DNA of 18,190 nt from CAZSPL01 sp964608735. GTDB taxonomy: Bacteria > JAJVIF01 > JAPKYR01 > CAZSPL01. Below are positions 1 to 5,555 of the stretch, piece by piece. Both the position numbers and the translations under genes were made by a program. The notes below the pieces were generated by a model, which searched no databases, had not been told where the DNA came from, and saw only the letters and a list, made by a program, of their open reading frames with translations. Positions within the stretch are counted from its first letter, which is position 1. Every line of letters starts with the position of its first letter. The stretch lies in assembly GCA_964608735.1 (NCBI GenBank), contig CAZSPL010000053.1, positions 1-18,190 on the forward strand. Direction: 5' to 3'.

Positions 1-68
1 GGGGGGCATGTTATCAGATGATGGCGTATGAGGGCAAACGGGGATGGGGGTATTGGATGCGATGAGGC

Positions 69-136
69 CACCCCTTTTCCGCGCAATAAGCTTCCTCGAT
101 GAGTCGAGAGCATGCTGTAAGCGCGGTAAAGGGGTG
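69..136. repeat. Nested imperfect hairpin in the gene-free left end
   Basis: The left arm 69-84 and right arm 121-136 are reverse complements at 15 of 16 positions (core CCCCTTTTCCGCGC against GCGCGGTAAAGGGG). Inside the 36-base loop sits a second perfect hairpin, CTCGA-TGAG-TCGAG, at 95-108. No open reading frame of believable quality covers it. It could be a small palindromic element, a structured RNA or the end of an upstream gene's transcript; the sequence does not decide. Confidence 0.55.
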
Positions 137-256
137 CCACCCGGGTCTATTCTCTTGAAGAGAACTAAAATTCGGTCTTAAGCCCGAGCCCCGACCGTCA
201 GGGAGGGGACACCGTATGGAAAGTAGAGTCAGGTGTGAACGGGAAGTAAGAAAAGA

Positions 257-320
257 CACGGGCAAGCTCGAAGACTCGCGTGCCCGTGGCACCATTTGCT
301 CGAGTGCCCGTGGCACCATT
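257..320. repeat. GTGCC-CGT-GGCAC repeat cluster upstream of the first gene
   Basis: Two 22-base direct copies at 275-296 and 299-320 (core GTGCCCGTGGCACCATT) differ at one base and have a 24-base period. Each contains the palindrome GTGCC-CGT-GGCAC. A further inverted copy of part of it, CACGGGCA at 257-264, pairs with TGCCCGTG at 281-288. The cluster ends about 30 bases before the probable promoter of the creatininase gene. It may be a dispersed intergenic repeat or an operator array. Apart from this cluster and the hairpin at 69-136, I see nothing recognisable in 1-349. Confidence 0.6.
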
Positions 321-349
321 CACTTTGTACGAAGCGCCGGGGGGATATG

Positions 350-358
350 TGTTAGAAT
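350..358 (+). promoter_or_regulatory. Probable extended -10 promoter of the creatininase operon
   Basis: TGT-TAGAAT matches the extended -10 pattern TGN-TATAAT and lies 21 bases before the start codon at 380. No good -35 hexamer is visible at the expected distance, which extended -10 promoters tolerate. The Shine-Dalgarno GGAGGT at 370-375 follows it. Confidence 0.4.
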
Positions 359-379
359 ATCGATTCACTGGAGGTAGCC

Positions 380-1132
380 ATGCCGGTACGTCTCGAAGAA
401 TTGTCATATGTTGAATTGAGAGAACACATCGCGCAGGGATACGATACGGTGCTGCTTCCCACAGGCACGCTCGAAGCCCACGGGAAACATCTTCCAATCG
501 GAACCGACGCATTCCTCGCCGAGGGCATCGCGGAAAGGATTGCCGATGCGACCGGGGCGATCCTCGCGCCGACGATGTATTACGGGATCACCAATTCGCT
601 GATAGCCTACCCCGGGGGGACGAGGGTCGGGGAGGAAGTGTATGCGGAATTCGTGGAAGGAACCATCACGGGATTATTCCGCGCGGGCATAAAGAAGATC
701 GTTATCGCCAACGGGCATGGGGGTAACACGGCGGCCCTGCAGAAACTCGTGCGGAGGCTCGGGCCGAAATATACGGACCGGCTCGTGATATTGTTCGACT
801 GGTACGAGTTGGATGAGGATTTCGTGATGGAGATTTACGGCGGCAAGCCGGGGCATGCGGGACAGGATGAAACCGCGGGGGTCATCTACTTCAGGCCGGA
901 GCTCGTGAAGGAAGAGTTGTTCGACGAGGGAGACTGGTATCTTCGCACCGACGGGTATATGGCATCGACATGTCCCGCGCCGATGGTGCTCGAAGATGAG
1001 CGCTCGATCCCTGAATTCGACGCTGATAAAGCCCGCAAGCTGTTCGAAAAGATACTCGACCGTTTGATATCACGGATCGCGCGCGACCTTTCGCTGTGGG
1101 ACGCGAATTTTGGCAAGGGGGTTGAAAGCTGA
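380..1132 (+). CDS. Creatininase-family metal-dependent amidohydrolase
   Basis: A 250-residue protein of the creatininase family, cytosolic metal-dependent hydrolases of cyclic or linear amide bonds. Members include creatinine amidohydrolase, the FAPy deformylase ArfB and the mycofactocin peptidase MftE. The family motifs are intact: E32-x-H34-G with HLPIGTDAF through D43, NGHGGN at 111-116, and GHAG-x-DET with H159 and E164. All expected metal ligands therefore seem present and the enzyme should be active. The start is set by GGAGGT at 370-375. The stop is one base before the next gene, so the two are probably co-translated. Nothing nearby indicates creatinine, riboflavin or mycofactocin metabolism, so the substrate cannot be assigned. 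The family call is firm and the reaction is unknown. Confidence 0.9.
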   Translation: MPVRLEELSYVELREHIAQGYDTVLLPTGTLEAHGKHLPIGTDAFLAEGIAERIADATGAILAPTMYYGITNSLIAYPGGTRVGEEVYAEFVEGTITGLFRAGIKKIVIANGHGGNTAALQKLVRRLGPKYTDRLVILFDWYELDEDFVMEIYGGKPGHAGQDETAGVIYFRPELVKEELFDEGDWYLRTDGYMASTCPAPMVLEDERSIPEFDADKARKLFEKILDRLISRIARDLSLWDANFGKGVES

Positions 1133-1133
1133 T

Positions 1134-1649
1134 ATGCCGCAGCTCATGCAGGTGTTGAAGGGGAAGGCATTCGTGTTCGGGGATCATGTGGACACGGACC
1201 GGATACTGCCGGTGCGGTATGTGGCATCGTCGATGGTCGACGAATTGAAGGAGCACGTGATGGAGGGGATCGCGCCAACATTCCACAACAGGATAGCGGC
1301 TGGTGATTTTATCGTGGCGGGACGGAATTTCGGCCATGGTGCATCGCGCGAGCAGGCCGCGACCGCGCTTCGTTACTCGGGTATCGGCGCGGTGATAGCG
1401 AGAAGTTTCGCGGTGGCGTTCAGGCGTAATGCGGTAAACGTGGGGCTTATAATCATCCAGTGCCCGAACGCGGTAGATGCCATCAAGGACGGCGACGACC
1501 TTGTGGTCGACCTGGACAGACACATAATAAGCAATCATCGTAGCGGGGAGAGTTTTATCTACGAGGGGCTGCCGTTTGAGCTTGAGAAGATAATGCGCGA
1601 AGGGGGGCTTATCAGCCACATGGCAAAGGGGAAGGGTGAGGGGAAATAA
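1134..1649 (+). CDS. 3-isopropylmalate dehydratase / homoaconitase-type small (swivel) subunit
   Basis: A 171-residue protein of the short LeuD/HacB/DmdB class, the swivel subunit of heterodimeric aconitase-type hydro-lyases. The N-terminal HVDTDRILPVRY (18-29) matches the (D/N)xDTDxIxPxRY signature. NFGHGASRE at 65-73 matches the usual NFGCGSSRE loop, with His in place of Cys. The following IARSFAVAFRRNAVNVGL segment is also typical. These proteins act only with a large iron-sulfur subunit, and none is encoded in this window. The ATG at 1134 lies one base after the creatininase stop; an internal ATG at 1146 is an alternative start. Candidate roles are leucine synthesis, homoaconitate hydration or 2,3-dimethylmalate dehydration. 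The His substitution and the lack of leucine genes nearby argue for caution in naming it leuD. Confidence 0.82.
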   Translation: MPQLMQVLKGKAFVFGDHVDTDRILPVRYVASSMVDELKEHVMEGIAPTFHNRIAAGDFIVAGRNFGHGASREQAATALRYSGIGAVIARSFAVAFRRNAVNVGLIIIQCPNAVDAIKDGDDLVVDLDRHIISNHRSGESFIYEGLPFELEKIMREGGLISHMAKGKGEGK

Positions 1650-1666
1650 GGGCTTACGCCGCGATA

Positions 1667-2257
1667 ATGGTCTTATTTCCGCTGTTCGCGGGGATATCAT
1701 CCATTTTTGATTGCAATAGAGAACTTGAGAGGCCGGGCGCGGATGCGGTTTTCGAGGAAACGGTAATTGATTATTCACCGCTCGATACGCCGGTGGATAA
1801 TCCGAAAATCGTCGTTTATAAATCAGAACGCAGGCTGGAGTTGTATGACGGGGATGAGATGGTTCGTTCATATCGAATCGGTTTGGGATTCGCGCCGGAA
1901 GGAGATAAGGAGCGCGAAGGCGACGGGAAAACGCCGGAGGGGGAGTTTTACATATGCATGAAGAATCCGGGCAGCAGGTTTCATCTGTCGCTGGGGATAA
2001 GTTATCCGAATATCGAGGACGCGGAGCGCGGGTTGAGGGATGGGTTAATCAATCAGTCGCAGCACGACCGGATAATCGACGCCATCAACAACGGCAGGAA
2101 GCCGCCGTGGGATACGTCGCTCGGAGGGGAGGTTTTCATACACGGCTCCGGTTCGGGGAGCGACTGGACACTGGGCTGCATCGCGCTGGATGACGGGGAT
2201 ATCGAGGAATTGTATGATGTGATTCCGATGGGTGCTGGGGTAGTGATTAATCCATAA
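1667..2257 (+). CDS. L,D-transpeptidase (YkuD domain), YafK-like
   Basis: The protein has 196 residues from this ATG. A YkuD catalytic domain spans about residues 46-195. The active-site signature runs from IHG (His159) through SDWTLGCIAL, with catalytic Cys171. SLGISYPN near 108-115 and the spacer before the His motif resemble the YafK/DpaA subgroup, which cuts or remodels links between peptidoglycan and lipoprotein. It should act outside the cytoplasmic membrane. The ATG gives a hydrophobic but poorly charged leader (MVLFPLFAGISS). The frame is open back to 1640, and the upstream codons would add Arg and more hydrophobic residues, so the annotated start may be too short. It lies 17 bases after the previous stop and is probably in the same operon, with no obvious functional link. 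Confidence 0.85.
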   Translation: MVLFPLFAGISSIFDCNRELERPGADAVFEETVIDYSPLDTPVDNPKIVVYKSERRLELYDGDEMVRSYRIGLGFAPEGDKEREGDGKTPEGEFYICMKNPGSRFHLSLGISYPNIEDAERGLRDGLINQSQHDRIIDAINNGRKPPWDTSLGGEVFIHGSGSGSDWTLGCIALDDGDIEELYDVIPMGAGVVINP

Positions 2258-2286
2258 GGCATCAACCTCTGGTTTGCAAAGGCCCG

Positions 2287-2934
2287 CTATTCCAGTTTTT
2301 CGCCGCATTCCTGGCAGAATTTGGAGCCCGGGGTGAGTTTGGCGTTGCACTTGGGGCAGTTCACGCGTTCCTTGAGGGCATAACCGCAATTCGGGCAGAA
2401 CCGGGCATTAGCCTGGAGTGGGGCTTCGCACTTGGGACAGGACGCGCGTATGGTTTCGCGCCAGTATTCTTTGGCGAGTTTCTTGTCTTCCTCGGCCATG
2501 GCTGAATGCGCCCAGACTTCCTCGACCGAGCGGTTTGCCTGGGCCGCGGACATCTCGACGCCGAGGTCGGGCGCGCATTCCTTGCACAGTCCTCGCTTGG
2601 TGTTCCAGCAGTTTTCGCGGCATACCCAGTTGTTGCATCGCGGACACTGGATGAATTTATCGATGAGTTCGCGCGAGGCTTCCTGGAACGCCTTGTCGTG
2701 GGCGCGTTCCCACGTGGCGTCGTGCACGCGGTCGCCAACGCTGGAAGCCTTGCCGAACACTCCGCCGAAAAGACTCCCGGCGGCATCGAGAGCTTTTGAG
2801 ATGCCACCGGTCACGGACGCCTTGAATTTCGAGCGGTAGCCGGAGTTGCACCGGTCGCAGAAGAATTCGAACTGGAAGCCGGTGTCGGTGCATAGATCCT
2901 TGTAGTTGCGGGTGAAGCGTATGTCGTCACTCAT
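2287..2934 (-). CDS. Multi-zinc-ribbon protein of unknown function
   Basis: A 215-residue soluble protein with many CxxC knuckles: CDRC (26-29), CPRC (97-100), C105/C109, CKEC (117-120), CPKC (166-169), CPNC (180-183), CPKC (193-196) and CQEC (207-210). This suggests four or more zinc-binding units. The last 50 residues form a double zinc ribbon of the kind seen in many bacterial zinc-ribbon domain proteins. Residues 40-70 are rich in Gly, Ala and Ser, and 75-95 and 135-165 look helical. The start at 2934 begins MSDDIRF and follows AGGTG at a suitable distance; a longer frame reaches 3189 but crosses the promoter and the repeat element. It converges with the transpeptidase gene, 29 bases apart. 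Binding of nucleic acid or protein is plausible but not shown. Confidence 0.8.
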   Translation of the reverse strand: MSDDIRFTRNYKDLCTDTGFQFEFFCDRCNSGYRSKFKASVTGGISKALDAAGSLFGGVFGKASSVGDRVHDATWERAHDKAFQEASRELIDKFIQCPRCNNWVCRENCWNTKRGLCKECAPDLGVEMSAAQANRSVEEVWAHSAMAEEDKKLAKEYWRETIRASCPKCEAPLQANARFCPNCGYALKERVNCPKCNAKLTPGSKFCQECGEKLE

Positions 2935-2977
2935 GGCTGTTACACCTGGTAAGGAGAAATATTTTTTTACGGTATAG

Positions 2978-2986
2978 ATTATAGCA
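2978..2986 (-). promoter_or_regulatory. Extended -10 promoter of the zinc-ribbon gene
   Basis: Read on the minus strand, TGC-TATAAT is a perfect extended -10 element. It lies 43 bases before the start codon at 2934, leaving a leader of about 37 bases. No clear -35 is seen. It supports the short start at 2934 over the longer frame. Confidence 0.55.
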
Positions 2987-3036
2987 CCAAACCGGGGGGA
3001 GAGAATGGATGGAGGGTGGTGTTTGTACTTGGCAGG

Positions 3037-3172
3037 CAGCCCTTGGGACAGTCCCAGGCAATATGTTGTGAAGATTTGCATCATGCGTTTGGGGACTGTC
3101 CCGCGGGCTGCGATGCGTTTGGGGAACAGTCCCGCGGGCTGCGATGCGTTTGGGGAACAGTGTCGCGGGCTG
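3037..3172. repeat. Small palindromic repeat element: inverted arms plus direct copies
   Basis: CAGCCCTTGGGACAGTCCC at 3037-3055 is an inverted copy (17 of 19 matches) of GGGACTGTCCCGCGGGCTG at 3092-3110. The right arm is part of a roughly 30-base unit present three times in direct tandem at 3082-3110, 3111-3141 and 3142-3172; the second and third copies differ at two bases. GGGAC-N-GTCCC is itself a palindrome. No protein is encoded. Related motifs occur at 7485-7592 and 15023-15040. This resembles REP-type or miniature mobile elements; no transposase is visible in the window. Confidence 0.65.
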
Positions 3173-3230
3173 CGAGGAGCGCGCATCACGGCTGCCGCCG
3201 TCGCACAAGAGTGCGAATAGATACGCGCTA

Positions 3231-3273
3231 CCCGTTTTTTTTCAAAACCGGGACATGCAGGCGGGACGCCCGC
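3231..3273. repeat. Two adjacent hairpins downstream of hppA
   Basis: CCCGTTTTT at 3231-3239 pairs with AAAACCGGG at 3244-3252 with one mismatch and a four-base loop. GCGGG-ACG-CCCGC at 3261-3273 is a perfect five-base-pair stem. They lie 25-67 bases beyond the hppA stop. Neither is followed by a clean T run on the minus strand, so they are not textbook intrinsic terminators, though one may end hppA transcription. The rest of 3173-3297 shows nothing else. Confidence 0.4.
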
Positions 3274-3297
3274 ACCACAAAAGAGCCTGGCTTCGTG

Positions 3298-5427
3298 TTA
3301 TCCCATAAGGTGGAAGAGCCAGCCTTCGAATGGGAAGATACCGCAGAAGACAAGGGCGACGATGGACATCAGCTTTAAAAGGATATTCAGCGACGGGCCG
3401 CTGGTGTCCTTGAGCGGGTCGCCGACGGTGTCACCGGTTACAGCGGCGGAATGTTCGGGCGAACCCTTGCCGCCGAGGTTGCCCGCTTCTATCCATTTCT
3501 TGGCGTTATCCCATGCGCCTCCGGCGTTGGCGGAGAAGATGGCGAGGAGTACGCCTGACGCCACCGCGCCGCATAGGAGTCCGCCGACCGCATTAGCGCC
3601 GAGAAGGAAACCGATGACTATCGGGAAGAGCACGGCGAGCATGCCGGGAAGTATCATCTCCTTGAGTGCGGCATGGGCGGAAATCGATATGCAGGTTTCG
3701 TAATCGGCTTCGACCCCTTCCCGTCCTTCGAGCAGGCCGTCGATATCCCTGAACTGCCGCCTGACCTCGACGATCATTTTTCCGGCGGCGCGTCCAACCG
3801 CCTGGATTGCCAGCGACGAGAACAGGAACGGGAGTGATGCGCCGATGAGTATGCCGATGACGACATCGGCATGGAGGATATCCAGCACCAGCGCCTGGTG
3901 CCCGGGAAGGTTCGCATAGGTCTGGGCGTAGGCGTTGAACAGCGCGAGTGCTGTCATCGCGGCGGAGCCGATTGCGAATCCCTTTCCGATGGCGGCGGTG
4001 GTATTGCCCATGGCGTCGAGTTTATCGGTGATACCCCTGACTTCGGGTTTCTGATGGCTCTGCTCGGCAAGCCCGCCGGCGTTGTCGGCGATGGGGCCAT
4101 AGCCGTCGACCGACATCACGATGCCGACGGTACAGAGCATGCCTACCGCGGCGAGAGCGATGCCGTAAACCGAGAGGAGGTCTTTCCCGGGAAGCTCCTG
4201 CCCGGTCATGCCGAACATTGTAGCGAGGCTTGAGTAATCGCCGATGTTTATACAGATTATCGAGGCGAGTATCGCGAGACAAATCACCAGCATCGGAAGG
4301 AAGGTGCTGAACATACCGACACCGAGCCCGGCGATGATATTCGTCGCGGCGCCGGTAAGAGACTGCCTTGCGATGGCTTCGACAACGCGTCCCGATGTGT
4401 AATATTCGGTGAGACGTCCGATAATTATCCCGGCGATGATACCCGAGAGCACGGCGAGGAAGGGTCCGAGATGCGAGAACAAAAGCCACGAGATGGCGGC
4501 GGCGAATATCATGGCGATAACTCCCGCGACATAGGTGCTGCCTTCGAGAGCTTTCGATGGGCCCCTTTCCTTCATCAATTTAAAAGACCAAACACCGACA
4601 AGGGAAGCGAGGGTTCCGAACGACGCCACGAGGAGCGGGTAGACAACCCACGATGTTTTACCGACGGTGAACAATGCGCCGAGAGCGATAGCGGCGACGA
4701 TGGAGCCGACAAAGCTTTCGAACAGGTCGGCGCCCATTCCCGCGATGTCGCCGACATTATCGCCGACGTTATCGGCGATGACGGCGGGGTTGCGCGGGTC
4801 ATCCTCGGGGATGCCGGCTTCGGTTTTCCCGACGAGGTCGGCGCCGACATCGGCCGCTTTCGTATATATACCGCCGCCGACACGTGCGAAGAGCGCGACG
4901 GATGATGCGCCCATAGAAAATCCCGAGATGGTGCGGGCGATGTCCTGCCACATGCTGTCGCCCGGTATGAATCTCTGCAGGATGATGATAACTACCCCGA
5001 GACCGAGGATACCGAGCGCGGCTACGGTAAGTCCCATAACCGAACCACCCTGGAACGCCATCCACAAGGCTTCACCGGCACCTTTTTTCGCGGCGGCGGA
5101 TGTGGTTCGCGAGTTCGCGTCGGTAGCGGCGAGCATGCCGAAATATCCCGCGCCGAGGGAGCAGAAACCGCCGACGAGGAATGCGAGACCTGTAAGCCAC
5201 GAGATCGCGAAGCCGATGACAAGGAATACGACGGCAATGAATATAATCAGTATCTTGTATTCCTTGGCGAGGAAAGCCATCGCGCCGCGCTTGATATATC
5301 CGGCTATGCGGACGATATTCACGTCATCGACGGGAGTCCCCTTGATTTTGTGGTACACGCCGAGCGCTGTGAGAAACGCAATTATCCCTATCACCGGGGC
5401 AACATAGATGAACGCATTGAAATCCAC
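3298..5427 (-). CDS. hppA: Membrane-bound ion-translocating pyrophosphatase, K+-dependent, probably Na+-pumping
   Basis: The protein has 709 residues, the usual length for membrane pyrophosphatases, with about 16 hydrophobic segments. It hydrolyses pyrophosphate and pumps H+ or Na+ out of the cytoplasm. The substrate loop DVGADLVGKTE (193-203) and the acidic run around NVGDNVGD (220-227) are intact. GNTTAAIGKG (474-483) has Ala478 and Gly481 where K+-independent enzymes have Lys and Thr, so K+ dependence is predicted. GMGADLFESFVGS places the membrane Glu at 237, the position known for Na+-pumping enzymes; K+-dependent H+ pumps carry it one helical turn later. The start is GTG at 5427 because GGAGG at 5438-5434 sits six bases upstream; a longer ATG frame has no such site. 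It stands downstream of the fapA-like gene but seems to have its own promoter. Confidence 0.95.
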   Translation of the reverse strand: MDFNAFIYVAPVIGIIAFLTALGVYHKIKGTPVDDVNIVRIAGYIKRGAMAFLAKEYKILIIFIAVVFLVIGFAISWLTGLAFLVGGFCSLGAGYFGMLAATDANSRTTSAAAKKGAGEALWMAFQGGSVMGLTVAALGILGLGVVIIILQRFIPGDSMWQDIARTISGFSMGASSVALFARVGGGIYTKAADVGADLVGKTEAGIPEDDPRNPAVIADNVGDNVGDIAGMGADLFESFVGSIVAAIALGALFTVGKTSWVVYPLLVASFGTLASLVGVWSFKLMKERGPSKALEGSTYVAGVIAMIFAAAISWLLFSHLGPFLAVLSGIIAGIIIGRLTEYYTSGRVVEAIARQSLTGAATNIIAGLGVGMFSTFLPMLVICLAILASIICINIGDYSSLATMFGMTGQELPGKDLLSVYGIALAAVGMLCTVGIVMSVDGYGPIADNAGGLAEQSHQKPEVRGITDKLDAMGNTTAAIGKGFAIGSAAMTALALFNAYAQTYANLPGHQALVLDILHADVVIGILIGASLPFLFSSLAIQAVGRAAGKMIVEVRRQFRDIDGLLEGREGVEADYETCISISAHAALKEMILPGMLAVLFPIVIGFLLGANAVGGLLCGAVASGVLLAIFSANAGGAWDNAKKWIEAGNLGGKGSPEHSAAVTGDTVGDPLKDTSGPSLNILLKLMSIVALVFCGIFPFEGWLFHLMG

Positions 5428-5445
5428 GATACGCCTCCGCTGTCG

Positions 5446-5511
5446 CGTGGGAATCCCGTGATCGAGGAGCAAATAAAATCCTGCCGCGAATCGGTCTCCC
5501 GGGATTCCCGG
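5446..5511 (-). promoter_or_regulatory. hppA leader with two GGGA-N-TCCC quasi-palindromes
   Basis: The palindrome CCGGG-ATT-CCCGG lies at 5499-5511 and a second related one, GGGAATCCCG, at 5449-5458. Ten bases of each are exact reverse complements of the other (5449-5458 with 5500-5509), so the transcript could form either a local hairpin or a long-range stem ending about ten bases before the hppA Shine-Dalgarno. Their centres are about 52 bases apart, five DNA helical turns, which would also suit a pair of operators. The arrangement is direct observation; a regulatory role is inference. Confidence 0.45.
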
Positions 5512-5527
5512 CTATTGAAAAAGGACA

Positions 5528-5555
5528 AATATATCGAAGGGGGGAAGGATGTCAA
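5528..5555 (-). promoter_or_regulatory. Consensus sigma-70-type promoter for hppA
   Basis: On the minus strand TTGACA (5555-5550), a 16-base spacer and TATATT (5533-5528) match the housekeeping promoter at 11 of 12 positions. The -35 overlaps the stop codon of the upstream FapA-like gene. Transcription would begin near 5521, giving a leader of about 94 bases that contains both quasi-palindromes. Confidence 0.6.

Noticed and set aside
3082..3172. Three direct copies of a roughly 30-base unit as a CRISPR array
   Set aside because: The copies abut without spacers and no cas gene is near.
2935..3189. Longer zinc-ribbon protein starting at 3189
   Set aside because: The extension is low in complexity, covers the repeat element and contains the perfect TGC-TATAAT promoter.
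3231..3252. Bidirectional intrinsic terminator
   Set aside because: The T and A runs lie inside the stem rather than after it, so it does not fit the usual form.
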